Assembly (NCBI RefSeq): GCF_001816165.1
Contig: NZ_MDZC01000044.1
Span: 1-64,000, forward strand
From: Hymenobacter glacialis
GTDB taxonomy: Bacteria; Bacteroidota; Bacteroidia; Cytophagales; Hymenobacteraceae
Reading direction: 5' to 3'
DNA length: 64,000 bases
Part shown: positions 31,428-40,748 of the stretch, one piece after another
Position numbering within the stretch: the first letter of the stretch is position 1
Layout of the letters: every line of letters starts with the position of its first letter
Position numbers and translations under genes: made by a program
Notes under the pieces: model-generated
Told to the model about the DNA's origin: nothing
The model's database searches: none
What the model saw: only the letters and a program-made list of their open reading frames with translations

Positions 31428-33515
31428 ATGAAATACCCCTTACTCAGGTGGCAGCTCGCCACGCGTTCCGTTTTCCTATGGCTGGTCTTGTTGCTGCCCG
31501 CGACCGAACTGTACGCTCAGAACCACCCGTTTGGTCTCGCCGATTTGGGCAAACTCACCGGCTTGTCAGACCCGCAGTTCGCGCCCGACGGCAAAACCAT
31601 CGCGCTGGTAAAGTCGACCCCCGACTACGATGAAAACCGCTTTTTCACCAGTCTGGTGCTGGTAACGGTGGCCAACGGGCAGCAACGTGTGCTGGCCGAG
31701 CGGCGCATCAGCCTGAGCCAGCCCCGCTGGTCGCCCAACGGCCAGCAGCTGGCGTACCTGGCCCGCACCGGCGCCGGCAAAGACGCCAGTGCGCAGCTGT
31801 TCGTGCAAGCCTTGGCAGGCGGCGAGCCGCGCCAGCTGACCACCGCTCGCAAGGGCGTGCAGCACTACGCCTGGCGCCCCGATGGCAGCGCGCTGGCCTT
31901 CGTGACCGCCGACGAGCCCGCCAACCTGGCCGGACCGCCCGAGAAAGGCTACGATGCTTTTGAGGTGGGCAACAACGACCTGTTTCTGACCACGGCGCCC
32001 ACCCCCTCGCACATCTGGCTGGTGCCCGCCGGCGGCGGCGATGCCCGGCGGCTGACCGCTGGCGCGTGGAGCCTGCCTGTCACCATCCCGCCGGGGGCGC
32101 CGTCGTCGCCCTTGTCCTGGCGGCCCGACGGGCAGCAGTTGGCTTTTGTGCGGGTGCCCACGCCCTATTCCGGCGACGGCCGCGAGCGGTCCGTCCAGCT
32201 GTTGAACGTGGCCGATGGCAGCATCAAGCCCCTCACCGGGCGCACGGCCATGGAAGGCTACCCTGCCTTTTCACCCGATGGAACCCAAGTGGCATACTGG
32301 TACCCGCAAAATGGCACCACCGTCAACATCAACGAAGTGTGGGTGGCACCGGCCGCGGGCGGCGAGGGCCGCAACCTCACGCCGGCGCTGGACCGCGACG
32401 TGTTCCGGGCCATCTGGATGCCCGACGGAAAATCGCTGCTGCTGGGCGCGCTCGACGGCGACCGCACCTCCTTGTGGCTGCAGCCGCTGAAGGGCGGCAA
32501 GGCCCGTAAGCTGGCGTTGGGCGCAGCCAGCCCGGCGTGGTCGTTTTGGGTAGACGCCGGCGTGAGCCGGCAGGGCGCCATTGCTTTCGTCGGTTCCGAC
32601 CCCGGCCGCCCGGCCGAGCTGTACTACCTGGCCTCGGCCACCGCCGCGCCCAAGCGCCTCACCGACTTTAACCACGACGTGCAGGCGCTGCAGCTGGGCA
32701 AAGCCGAAACCCTCTCCTGGCAGTCGGATGGCATGCGCAACGACGGCCAGCTTACCTACCCCGCCAACTACGTGCCTGGCAAACTCTACCCGTTGGTGCT
32801 CGTCATTCACGGCGGCCCCACAGCGGCTTCGGTGGCCACTTTTTCTTCGTTGGCACAGCTGTTTGCGGGCCGGGGCTACTTCGTGTTCGAGCCTAACTAC
32901 CGGGGCAGCGACAACTTGGGCAACGCCTACAAGTCGGCCATTTTCAAAGACGCCGGGGCCGGACCGGGTCGCGACGTGATGGCAGGCCTGGCCCAAATCA
33001 AGCGCAGCGGCCTGATTGACAGCACCCGCATCGGGGTGAGCGGCTGGAGCTACGGCGGGTACATGACTACTTGGCTCATTGGCCACTACCCGCAGAGCTG
33101 GAAGGCGGCCGTGGCCGGTGCCGCCGTCACGGACTGGTTCGACCAGTACAACTTCGGAGACGCCAACGTGCAGCGGGGCGTATCGATGGGCGGGTCGCCG
33201 TGGCTGGGGGCCGAGCAGGCCCAGTCGTACCGCGACCAGTCGCCCATCAGCGCCGCCGGCCAGATTCGGACGCCCACCCTCATTCTGGCCAATACAGGCG
33301 ACCCGCGCGTGCCCATCACCCAGTCCTACAAGCTGTACCATGCGCTGAAGGACAACGGGGTGACCACTAGGTTTATCGCCTGGCCCGTGCCTGCCCACAA
33401 TGCCAGCGACCCGGTGCGGCAGCGCGAGCGCAACCGCTACTGGCTGGAATGGATGGACCAGTACCTGCAGCCCACCGGCCAGGCGCCCGCCACCCCGCGC
33501 TCCGGCAGCAACTGA
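31428..33515 (+). CDS. S9 family serine peptidase (prolyl oligopeptidase/DPP-like)
   Basis: 695 residues from the ATG at 31428, giving a clean signal peptide (RSVFLWLVLLLPATELYAQ). An N-terminal beta-propeller made of TolB/WD-type blades ('ISLSQPRWSPNGQQLAYLAR', 'GYPAFSPDGTQVAYWYP', 'DVFRAIWMPDGKSLLLG') covers about 30-440. The alpha/beta-hydrolase domain carries the triad Ser 541 (GVSGWSYGGYMT), Asp 625 (NTGDPRVPI) and His 657 (PVPAHNASD). Note that the His loop reads PVPAHN rather than the usual GH-x motif. It is a secreted or periplasmic oligopeptidase, probably for peptide nutrition. A strong terminator follows. Confidence 0.92.
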   Translation: MKYPLLRWQLATRSVFLWLVLLLPATELYAQNHPFGLADLGKLTGLSDPQFAPDGKTIALVKSTPDYDENRFFTSLVLVTVANGQQRVLAERRISLSQPRWSPNGQQLAYLARTGAGKDASAQLFVQALAGGEPRQLTTARKGVQHYAWRPDGSALAFVTADEPANLAGPPEKGYDAFEVGNNDLFLTTAPTPSHIWLVPAGGGDARRLTAGAWSLPVTIPPGAPSSPLSWRPDGQQLAFVRVPTPYSGDGRERSVQLLNVADGSIKPLTGRTAMEGYPAFSPDGTQVAYWYPQNGTTVNINEVWVAPAAGGEGRNLTPALDRDVFRAIWMPDGKSLLLGALDGDRTSLWLQPLKGGKARKLALGAASPAWSFWVDAGVSRQGAIAFVGSDPGRPAELYYLASATAAPKRLTDFNHDVQALQLGKAETLSWQSDGMRNDGQLTYPANYVPGKLYPLVLVIHGGPTAASVATFSSLAQLFAGRGYFVFEPNYRGSDNLGNAYKSAIFKDAGAGPGRDVMAGLAQIKRSGLIDSTRIGVSGWSYGGYMTTWLIGHYPQSWKAAVAGAAVTDWFDQYNFGDANVQRGVSMGGSPWLGAEQAQSYRDQSPISAAGQIRTPTLILANTGDPRVPITQSYKLYHALKDNGVTTRFIAWPVPAHNASDPVRQRERNRYWLEWMDQYLQPTGQAPATPRSGSN

Positions 33516-33535
33516 GCTGGCCTCGCGCCGCCACT

Positions 33536-33595
33536 AAGCGCCCCAACGCAAAAGCTGCTACCGTCTGGTAGCAGGGCTTTTGCGTTGGGGCGCTT
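33536..33595. terminator. Long bidirectional terminator
   Basis: AAGCGCCCCAACGCAAAAGC ... GCTTTTGCGTTGGGGCGCTT outer arms with an inner hairpin GCTGCTACC/GGTAGCAG. It lies between the convergent S9 peptidase and NYN-domain genes. Confidence 0.85.
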
Positions 33596-33606
33596 GGCCC
33601 GTAAGG

Positions 33607-34617
33607 CTACAGCTCGGCCGTGGCAGCGTGGGCAATTACGGGTTCGTACTCGTCCTCCATGTCGTTGAGCTGGGGGGCGGTCACCTTGCGCACGTTGCGG
33701 GCGCAGTCTTCGTCGCGGTGGTTGCGGCCCACCGTGAACTCTACCCAGTCGCCTTCGCGCAGGTCGTTGAAGTCGCCTTCGGTCAGGTCGGCGTAGCTAA
33801 AGAACAGGTTGTTGGGGGGCATCACCACAAAGCCGAAACCGTTTTTCAGGTTCTTGATGGTGCTCATGCCCAGCGTGCCCACGGGGCCGGCAGCTGTGGG
33901 GCCGGTGGGGCGCACCAGCTTGGGCGCCGAGGCCGTGCTGGGCGCAAATGCAGCGGGCTCCGACTGGTTCACGAACAGGGCTTCCACTACTTCGTCCTGG
34001 GCCTGCAAGCCGCGGTCGATAACGTCGTGCATGGCCACTGGGTAGGTTACCTGCTCCAGCAACTGCTGCGAAGCGCGCGTAACGCGGGTTTCTCCCTTGA
34101 AATCTTCGTACTTAAAATCCCAGTTGAGCAGCATCACGCGGGTGCCCACGGTGTTGAGCTTGCGGATGAGGGGCACGTAGTCCGAGTCGCCGGCGATGAG
34201 CACCACCACGTCGAGGGTTTTGTGCAGGGCAAGCTCCAGGGCTTCGAGGCTAAGCCACACGTCGATGCCTTTTTCCTGCAGGCGGCCGTCGCGGGTTTTC
34301 AGGGCCATGTAGTGCGTCTGCACGCCCAGGTTCATCAGAATGTCGTCGAGCAGGCGGTCATGGAACAGCCGGTCTTTGTCGCGGGCCTCGGTAGCGGACA
34401 GGCGACCCCGGAAAAAGTGAGCATCGGTAATTTGCGCCAGGCGCACATCTACATCTTCTTCCTCAGCCACTTGGTGGCGAATATATTCGTGCAAGCCCTC
34501 CAGGCTGATGCGGGCCTTGCGTTCGTGCTGGAAATAATAATAATCGCTGATTTTTAAAAAATAGTTGCCGTCATAGAAGACACCAACCCGAATTAAAGGG
34601 CTGTTCATCTGATTCAT
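33607..34617 (-). CDS. NYN-domain nuclease fused to a cold-shock-like domain
   Basis: 336 residues. The N-terminal NYN (LabA/PIN-like) domain spans about 8-195: 'IRVGVFYDGNYFLKI' (first Asp), 'EKGIDVWLSLEALELALHKTLDVVVLIAGDSDYVPLIRKLNTVGTRVMLL', with the D-x-D/GDSD acidic residues that bind metal in PIN-type RNases. An Ala/Pro/Thr-rich linker leads to a C-terminal OB-fold, 'GMSTIKNLKNGFGFVVMPPNNLFFSYADLTEGDFNDLREGDWVEFTVGRN', which has the GFGFV (RNP1-like) motif of cold-shock domains. The combination suggests an RNA-binding ribonuclease. It shares a terminator with the convergent S9 peptidase gene. Confidence 0.87.
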   Translation of the reverse strand: MNQMNSPLIRVGVFYDGNYFLKISDYYYFQHERKARISLEGLHEYIRHQVAEEEDVDVRLAQITDAHFFRGRLSATEARDKDRLFHDRLLDDILMNLGVQTHYMALKTRDGRLQEKGIDVWLSLEALELALHKTLDVVVLIAGDSDYVPLIRKLNTVGTRVMLLNWDFKYEDFKGETRVTRASQQLLEQVTYPVAMHDVIDRGLQAQDEVVEALFVNQSEPAAFAPSTASAPKLVRPTGPTAAGPVGTLGMSTIKNLKNGFGFVVMPPNNLFFSYADLTEGDFNDLREGDWVEFTVGRNHRDEDCARNVRKVTAPQLNDMEDEYEPVIAHAATAEL

Positions 34618-35006
34618 GGTAAAGCTCTAATTTAAGTTAAAAAGTATTTTTAAGGTGAGGTAGAAAGGTTGAATAATGTGGAATCGTGACCAGACCAGTG
34701 CGCAGCCGCACCTACGATGTCTCCATTAAAACCGAAATATGTTTATTTTCGATAGTAACGCAGCCGTTGTAACGTAGTAGCCCCCGAATGGAAGAAGAGG
34801 TAATTGCTTAGTTTATGTAGAACGCCGAATGGCTGGGCCGATTGAAGATGCTGGATAGTGACACAAATCAATACGAACACAGCCATGCATAAAATGGCAT
34901 ATCTGCTGCGAAGCTAACATTATTGCCTGACTTTTGCAACAGTATAAGCACGTACGGCAGCGGCACCGCACCGGCACGCAGGCCACACATATCGCGCAGC
35001 CTGCGA
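34618..35006. other. AT-rich intergenic region
   Basis: About 390 bp, clearly richer in A/T than the coding sequence around it. Open frames here (83 codons minus, 71 plus) are Cys- or Arg-rich by chance and unsupported. The NYN gene promoter must lie at the left end; TACTTTTT at about 34640-34650 on the minus strand is a one-mismatch -7 candidate. Confidence 0.45.
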
Positions 35007-35747
35007 TTAAAAGCCCATTTGCCCGATTACCAGGCCCAGCACCAGCAGCCCATAGCCCGTACAAATACCTACTTCCAGCATGTTGCCGGTGGCAGACCCT
35101 GTGCTGATGAGAGGTATTTTAAAGGAATAATCCCATAGAGGCAAAAACCACCTAACCCCGGCTTTGGTCAGGCTATCGGCCACGAGATGAGAAGCGTAGC
35201 CGCCGCCCGCGTACAGGGCCACGCCGTGCCAGCCGAGGTGCTGGTTGGCCAGGTGGCCGATGTAGGTCCAGAGGGAGGTGGCCCAGATGGTGTGCGTCCA
35301 GGAACGGTGCGACGTGAAGGGCGCCAGCGCTACAAACGTTCCCAGCAGACTAAGCCACAATTGTTCGGTGTAAAGACCGGCCACCACTGTGCCCAGCCCG
35401 GTGAAGAGCAGCGCCAGTCGCCGAGCCGAACCGCCCTGCATGCCCACCCCAATGAGCCCGAAGGCCAGCGCCGCCGTGTAGTAGAGCCGCTGCTCGGAAC
35501 CCGCCGTGAGTTGAAAGTAGGCATAGGCCCCCAGGGCCAGCGCGCCGGCGGCAAAAGCCCAGCGCACGTAGTTTTGGGTGAACCCCAGGCGCTTGCTCAG
35601 GCGGCTATCGGGGTGGTCGAGGTCAGGGGCGAGACTGGAAAAGCCGGCCAGGGCAATGCCAGCCACCGAAAATGGGATACCGGGCACCAGGCCCGCAACG
35701 GCCACGCCGGTAATGAGGCCGATGGCCAGGTGAGAAGAGCCGCGCAT
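35007..35747 (-). CDS. Metal-dependent hydrolase-type membrane protein (DUF457/YdjM family)
   Basis: 246 residues from the ATG at 35747; upstream codons belong to a REPIN element. 'RGSSHLAIGLITGVAVAGL' carries the first conserved His, 'GFSSLAPDLDHPDSRLSKRLG' the DxDH motif, and 'LAPFTSHRSWTHTIWATSLW' (HRxxTH) and 'YASHLVADSLTKAGVRWFLPL' (SHLxxD...GVRW) the remaining signature. Several hydrophobic segments lie between. The family (YdjM/LexA-regulated in E. coli) is predicted to be a membrane-bound metal-dependent hydrolase; the substrate is not known. The start codon lies six nt from the REPIN boundary, so the element must supply the translation start context. Confidence 0.88.
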   Translation of the reverse strand: MRGSSHLAIGLITGVAVAGLVPGIPFSVAGIALAGFSSLAPDLDHPDSRLSKRLGFTQNYVRWAFAAGALALGAYAYFQLTAGSEQRLYYTAALAFGLIGVGMQGGSARRLALLFTGLGTVVAGLYTEQLWLSLLGTFVALAPFTSHRSWTHTIWATSLWTYIGHLANQHLGWHGVALYAGGGYASHLVADSLTKAGVRWFLPLWDYSFKIPLISTGSATGNMLEVGICTGYGLLVLGLVIGQMGF

Positions 35748-35753
35748 GAATGA

Positions 35754-35896
35754 GTAGGAACGCGCCTGGGCGCGTTCGGCGTTGTAGCCGTGGGGATGGT
35801 GTGACGAAAACGTGTGCAAGTTGCGGCCAGCCGGACGTAATTCCACGGCGGAGCGCATCTGATGCAGCGATTGAGGGCACCAAGGCGCGTTCCTAC
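35754..35896. repeat. REPIN-like element B
   Basis: 143 bp. Left unit GTAG + GAACGCGCC-TG-GGCGCGTTC (35754-35777) is intact. The right unit keeps GGCGCGTTC + CTAC (35884-35896) but has lost its inner arm. The left unit plus the following GGCG matches the reverse complement of the right end of element A at 26 of 28 positions. It lies upstream of the divergent DUF457 and mfd genes. Confidence 0.75.
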
Positions 35897-36004
35897 CCTG
35901 CTTTCGGAAACCTTACCTTCGGCTACGCTGTATCCTAAGCCGCTGCCCGACCGGAATCACTCCGGCCGGGCTAATTCATTTGTCGTTCGCAAGCCTTTTC
36001 ACCT

Positions 36005-39000
36005 GTGCAAGTAGCTGATTTTCTTCGCCTATACCGCCTTTCACCCGAGCTGCAAACCCTGGCTTCGCGCCTGCGCGCGGCTGCCAAGCCCGAGCCCGGA
36101 GGCGTGCGCCTGCACCTGCGCGGCCTGGTGGGCAGCCAGGATGCCGTGGTGGCGGCGGCCGTGGCCCATGCGCAGCATCCGCACGTGTTCATCTTGCACG
36201 ACAAGGACGAGGCGGCGTACTTCCTGTCGGACCTGCAGCACTTACTACCCGAGGGGCCCGAGGCGCTGCTGTTCCCGAGTTCCTACAAGCGGCCCTACCA
36301 GTTTGATGAAACTGAGAACGCCAATGTGCTGATGCGCGCCGAGGCCCTGAACCGGCTGAACACCACGCGGGCCGCTACGACGGGCAACAGCGTGTTCATC
36401 GTGACGTACCCGGAGGCGCTGACGGAGAAGGTGATTAACCGGCAGAGCCTGGTGAAGAACACGTTTAACGCCAAGGTGGGCGACAAGCTGGACGTGAATT
36501 TCCTGGGCGAGCTGCTGGGCGAATACGACTTCGAGAAGACGGATTTTGTGTACGAGGCGGGGCAGTACGCGGTGCGCGGCGGCATCGTGGACGTGTTTAG
36601 CTACGCCAACGAGCTGCCGTTCCGGCTGGAGCTGTTCGGGGATGAGATTGAGAGCATCCGGACGTTCAATCCGGAGACGCAGTTGTCGGTGGAGAGCCGG
36701 CCGAGCATCAGCATTATCCCGAACGTGCAAACCAAAATGCTGACCGAGACGCGGGAGGCCTTTTTCGAGTTTTTGCCCCGCACGGCTTGTATTTGGGCTA
36801 AGGACGTGCGGCAGACGCTGGATGTGGTGAGCGAATTGTACGAGAAAGCCGAGGCCAACTTCCAGCAGATGCTGGGCGAGGCGGGCGGCATGCAAATCGT
36901 GAGTAAGCCCGGCGACCTGTTTGAGTCGGGCAAGAGCTTTAAGAAGCTGCTGGAGGAGTTTGCGGTGGTGGAATTCGGCAAGCGCTTCCACTTCAAAAAC
37001 GCTGAGACTTTTCAGTTTGCGGCCAAGCCGCAGCCGAGCTTCAACAAGGAGTTTGAGCGCATGGTGAAGAACCTGCAGGAGAACCAGCACCGCAATTTCA
37101 CCACCATCATCACGGCCGATACGGTGCGGCAGGCCGACCGGCTACGCACGATATTCGACGAGCTGGACAACAACGTGAAGTTCCAGCATTTGCTGCTGGC
37201 CTTGCGCGAGGGGTTTGTGGATGAGCAGTTGGAGCTGGCCGTGTATACCGACCACCAACTGTTTGAGCGCTACTACCGGGCGCAGGAAACCAAGAAATTC
37301 TCGAAGAAAAAGGCTCTCACCCTGCGCGAGCTGAAAACGCTGCAGCCCGGCGACTACGTGACGCACCAAGACTACGGCATTGCCCGGTTTGCGGGCCTGA
37401 CGCAGGTGGATATCAACGGGCAAATTCAGGAGGCTATTCGGCTCGTTTATCGCGACGACGACTTGCTGACGGTGAGCATTCACTCGCTGCACAAGATTGC
37501 CAAGTACAGCGGCGCCGAGGGCTCGCCGCCCACCATGAGCAAGCTGGGTTCGCCGGAATGGGAAAACAAGAAAAAGGCGGTAAAGAATAAGGTAAAGGAC
37601 ATTGCGGCCGACCTTATTCGGCTGTACGCCAAGCGCAAGACGGCACCGGGCTTTGCGTTTTCGCCCGATGGCTTTATGCAGGCCGAGCTGGAATCGAGCT
37701 TTATTTACGAGGACACGCCCGACCAGGCCAAGGCCACCGAGGACGTGAAGCACGACATGCAGCAGCCCCACCCGATGGACCGCCTGATTTGCGGCGACGT
37801 GGGCTTTGGCAAGACCGAGATTGCCATTCGGGCGGCTTTTAAGGCCGTGGCCGATGGCAAGCAGGCGGCCGTGCTGGTGCCCACCACCATCCTGGCCATG
37901 CAGCACTACAAGACGTTCCGGGACCGGCTGGCCACGCTGCCGGTGACGGTGGAGTACGTGAACCGCTTCAAGTCGACGAAGCAGATAAAGGAGACACTGG
38001 CGCGCGTGGCGGAGGGCAAAACCGACATTCTCATTGGCACGCACCGGCTGACCAACAAGGATATCAAGTTCAAGGATTTGGGCATCCTCATTATTGACGA
38101 GGAGCAGAAATTCGGCGTCAAGACCAAGGACAAGCTCAAGGAGCTGAAGGTGAACGTGGACACGCTCACGCTATCGGCCACGCCCATTCCGCGCACGCTG
38201 CACTTCTCGCTGATGGGTGCCCGCGACCTGAGCGTGATTGCCACGCCGCCGCCCAACCGGCAGCCGGTGAGCACGGAACTGCACGTGTATGACGAGATTT
38301 TGATTCGCGACGCGGTGGCGCGGGAGTTGAAGCGCGGCGGGCAGGTGTTTTTTGTGCACAACCGCGTGAAGGACATTGAGGAGATGGCCGCGACCATTCT
38401 GCGGCTGGTGCCCGATGCCAAAATCACCTTTGCCCACGGGCAGATGGACGGCGAGATGCTGGAAAAGCGCATGATGAAGTTCGTGGAAGGCGAGTACGAC
38501 GTGCTGGTTTCGACCAACATCATCGAAAGCGGTCTGGACATTCCCAACGCCAACACCATCATCATCAACCGCGCCCACCTGGCCGGCCTGAGCGACCTGC
38601 ACCAGATGCGCGGCCGCGTGGGCCGTTCCAACCGCAAGGCCTACTGCTACCTGCTCACGCCGCCGGTGGCCCAGCTGCCGGCCGATGCCCGCAAGCGCCT
38701 GAGCACGCTGGAGGAGTTTTCGGACCTGGGCGCGGGCTTCAATGTGGCCATGCGCGACCTGGACATTCGCGGGGCGGGCAATTTGCTGGGCGGCGAACAG
38801 TCGGGCTTTATCAACGACCTGGGCTACGAAACCTACCACCAGATTCTGGACGAGGCCGTGACGGAGCTAAAGGAAACCGAGTTCCGCGACCTGTTTTTGG
38901 GCGACTCCAACCAGCGCCTGCAGCTGGCCGCCGGCGCGGGCCGCGCCCACGAATGCAACGTGGAAACCGACCAGCAGGTGCTCATTCCTGAGAAGTACGT

Positions 39001-39418
39001 GAGCAACGTGTCGGAGCGCCTGCAGCTCTACGCCAAGCTCGACCGTGCCCAGAAGCCCGCCGAGCTGCAGAAGCTGCTCACGAGCATGACCGACCGGTTT
39101 GGCCCGCTGCCGCCCGAGGTGGAACAGCTGGCCGACATCGTGCGGCTGCGCTGGCAGGCCTGCGCGGTGGGCTTCACCAAAATCACGCTCAAGCGCAACA
39201 CGCTGAAAGGCTTTTTGCCGGCCGGCGAGGAGCATCAGGCGTACTTTCAGGGCGACCAGTTCGGTACTATTCTCAACTACGTGCAGACGCACGCCCGCAC
39301 GGCCAGCCTGAAGGAGAAAAAAGAGCAGCTCATCGTGACATTTGAGGAGGTGCGCTCCATTCAGCAGGCCAAGCGCGTGCTGAGCGAGCTGGGCAGCGAG
39401 GAAGCGGTGGCGGCGTAG
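36005..39418 (+). CDS. mfd: Transcription-repair coupling factor
   Basis: 1137 residues from a GTG start. The UvrB-like N-terminal module ('DEDEAAYFLSDLQHLLP' type, 'LLFPSSYKRPYQFDETENANVLMRAEALNRL') lacks helicase motifs as usual. A CarD-like RNA polymerase interaction domain sits near 446-520 ('LQPGDYVTHQDYGIARFAGL'). The RecG-like translocase follows, with Walker A 'LICGDVGFGKTEIAIRAAF' at about 598, 'IIDEEQKFGV', 'LSATPIPRTLHFSLMG', 'FVHNRVKDI', 'STNIIESGLDIPNANTIIINRA' and 'QMRGRVGRSNRKAYCYLL'. A C-terminal TRCF domain completes it. Mfd removes RNA polymerase stalled at DNA lesions and recruits UvrA. Confidence 0.97.
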   Translation: MQVADFLRLYRLSPELQTLASRLRAAAKPEPGGVRLHLRGLVGSQDAVVAAAVAHAQHPHVFILHDKDEAAYFLSDLQHLLPEGPEALLFPSSYKRPYQFDETENANVLMRAEALNRLNTTRAATTGNSVFIVTYPEALTEKVINRQSLVKNTFNAKVGDKLDVNFLGELLGEYDFEKTDFVYEAGQYAVRGGIVDVFSYANELPFRLELFGDEIESIRTFNPETQLSVESRPSISIIPNVQTKMLTETREAFFEFLPRTACIWAKDVRQTLDVVSELYEKAEANFQQMLGEAGGMQIVSKPGDLFESGKSFKKLLEEFAVVEFGKRFHFKNAETFQFAAKPQPSFNKEFERMVKNLQENQHRNFTTIITADTVRQADRLRTIFDELDNNVKFQHLLLALREGFVDEQLELAVYTDHQLFERYYRAQETKKFSKKKALTLRELKTLQPGDYVTHQDYGIARFAGLTQVDINGQIQEAIRLVYRDDDLLTVSIHSLHKIAKYSGAEGSPPTMSKLGSPEWENKKKAVKNKVKDIAADLIRLYAKRKTAPGFAFSPDGFMQAELESSFIYEDTPDQAKATEDVKHDMQQPHPMDRLICGDVGFGKTEIAIRAAFKAVADGKQAAVLVPTTILAMQHYKTFRDRLATLPVTVEYVNRFKSTKQIKETLARVAEGKTDILIGTHRLTNKDIKFKDLGILIIDEEQKFGVKTKDKLKELKVNVDTLTLSATPIPRTLHFSLMGARDLSVIATPPPNRQPVSTELHVYDEILIRDAVARELKRGGQVFFVHNRVKDIEEMAATILRLVPDAKITFAHGQMDGEMLEKRMMKFVEGEYDVLVSTNIIESGLDIPNANTIIINRAHLAGLSDLHQMRGRVGRSNRKAYCYLLTPPVAQLPADARKRLSTLEEFSDLGAGFNVAMRDLDIRGAGNLLGGEQSGFINDLGYETYHQILDEAVTELKETEFRDLFLGDSNQRLQLAAGAGRAHECNVETDQQVLIPEKYVSNVSERLQLYAKLDRAQKPAELQKLLTSMTDRFGPLPPEVEQLADIVRLRWQACAVGFTKITLKRNTLKGFLPAGEEHQAYFQGDQFGTILNYVQTHARTASLKEKKEQLIVTFEEVRSIQQAKRVLSELGSEEAVAA

Positions 39419-39455
39419 GGCCTCAGGCCGGATTGTTATCTATCATTACCAATTA

Positions 39456-40142
39456 ATGAAACCCTTTCTCGCCGCTTTAATCCTCGCGCTACTGCCGCAG
39501 CTCGCTGCTGCCCAAGCCACCATCAACAAGCCGTTGAAGCACGAGCTGGACAGCATCTACGCCGTGGACCAGCGCTGGCGGAGCATGCTTTTTAATCCCC
39601 GCATCAACCGCCGGCCCGACTCGCTGGCGCGCGCCCTGGGCGTGACGCGCGAAAGCCTGCCCACCTACATTATGACCCAGATGATGCGCACCGATTCGTC
39701 GAATACGGCGCGGATGAAGGTGCTTTTGCAGCAATACGGCTACCCCGGCAAGTCACTGGTAGGCGAGCCAACGAACGAGGCCGCGTGGCACGTTATCCAG
39801 CACTCCGATGACATTGAGTACTACATACCGCGTATCAAAAAGGCCGCTCAAAAGGAGGAAATACCTTTTTACCTTTACGCCCAGATGCTGGACCGCCAGC
39901 TCATGCGCGATGGCAAGGAACAACGCTACGGCACGCAGGCCTTTGGCTACAATGTACTGAACCCGCAGACCGGCCAGCGCGAGCCCCAGCCGCCCTTTGT
40001 GTGGCCCATTCGGGACGCAGCCGGGGTGAACGAACGCCGCCAAAAGGCGGGCTTCCGCACCACTGTTGAGCAAAACGCCGCCTTGCTCGGCATCAAATAC
40101 CGCGTATTGACGCTGCAGGACGTGGCCCGCATGCCCAAATAA
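39456..40142 (+). CDS. Secreted DUF6624-type protein
   Basis: 228 residues with a signal peptide (FLAALILALLPQLAAAQ). The mature part has the pattern seen in DUF6624 proteins: 'LLQQYGYPGKSLVGEPTNEAAWHVIQHSDDIEYYIPRIKKAA' (trailing W-x-x-x-QH), then 'EIPFYLYAQMLDRQLMRDGKEQRYGTQAFGYN' (LxDR...G.QRYGTQ). The C-terminal 50 residues ('VWPIRDAAGVNERRQKAGF') complete the domain. Biochemical function is unknown. It starts 37 nt after mfd and precedes elaA by 9 nt, so these may be co-transcribed. Confidence 0.78.
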   Translation: MKPFLAALILALLPQLAAAQATINKPLKHELDSIYAVDQRWRSMLFNPRINRRPDSLARALGVTRESLPTYIMTQMMRTDSSNTARMKVLLQQYGYPGKSLVGEPTNEAAWHVIQHSDDIEYYIPRIKKAAQKEEIPFYLYAQMLDRQLMRDGKEQRYGTQAFGYNVLNPQTGQREPQPPFVWPIRDAAGVNERRQKAGFRTTVEQNAALLGIKYRVLTLQDVARMPK

Positions 40143-40151
40143 CCCCAATTT

Positions 40152-40601
40152 ATGACCCTCGCCTGGACCGCCAAACCCTACAACGAACTTACCCTGACCG
40201 AACTCTATGAACTGTTGCGCCTGCGCGTGGAAGTGTTTATAGTGGAGCAAAACTGCGTTTTCCAGGACCTGGACCGCCAGGACGACCAGGCCTACCACTT
40301 GCTGGGCTACGCCGAAAACGGGGAGTTGGCCGCCTACGCGCGCCTTTTCGATGCGGGCGTCAGCTACGAGGAAGTGGCCATTGGGCGCGTCATTGTGTCG
40401 CCCGCACACCGGCGCCACGGCTTGGGCCAGGAGCTCATGCGCCAGGCCATTACGTACTGCGAGGTGCTGTACGGCGCGCAGCCCATCAAAATTGGCGCGC
40501 AGCAGTACCTGGAGCGGTTCTACCAGGGTCTCGGATTTGCGCAGTGCGGCGAGGGGTACCTGGAAGACGGCATTCCACACATACCCATGCGGCGGGAGTA
40601 G
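40152..40601 (+). CDS. elaA: ElaA-type GNAT acetyltransferase
   Basis: 149 residues. 'ELYELLRLRVEVFIVEQNCVFQDLDRQDDQAYHLLGY' is the characteristic ElaA opening (R-x-x-VFVVEQxCxYxExDxxD). The CoA-binding loop is 'IGRVIVSPAHRRHGLGQELMRQAI' (RRxGLG), and 'IKIGAQQYLERFYQGLGFAQCGEGYLEDGIPHIPM' is the conserved end. The acceptor substrate is unknown. The gene converges with the oxidoreductase gene, and a long inverted repeat lies in the gap. Confidence 0.93.
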   Translation: MTLAWTAKPYNELTLTELYELLRLRVEVFIVEQNCVFQDLDRQDDQAYHLLGYAENGELAAYARLFDAGVSYEEVAIGRVIVSPAHRRHGLGQELMRQAITYCEVLYGAQPIKIGAQQYLERFYQGLGFAQCGEGYLEDGIPHIPMRRE

Positions 40602-40635
40602 CTGCGGGGTTCTTATTAAAAAGTATCCAATACCA

Positions 40636-40729
40636 GAACGTCATGCTGAGCTTGCCGAAGCAACTCCACCGCGAGAGTAATCATTTACTGTTGCGGTAGA
40701 GTTGCTTCGGCAAGCTCAGCATGACGTTC
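40636..40729. repeat. Long inverted repeat, stop-codon-associated family (copy 3)
   Basis: Arms of about 45 nt beginning GAACGTCATGCTGAGCTTGC and ending with its complement, with three to four mismatches near the centre and only a three-nt apex (TCA). It lies between the stop codons of convergent elaA and the DsbA-type gene (34 and 19 nt away). Confidence 0.9.
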
Positions 40730-40748
40730 TTTTTAACCTTCGGTGCGC

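Noticed and set aside
35946..35970. Hairpin CCCGaCCGGA / TCCGGcCGGG before mfd
   Set aside because: No T tail and located upstream of the mfd start rather than after a gene; could be chance in GC-rich DNA.
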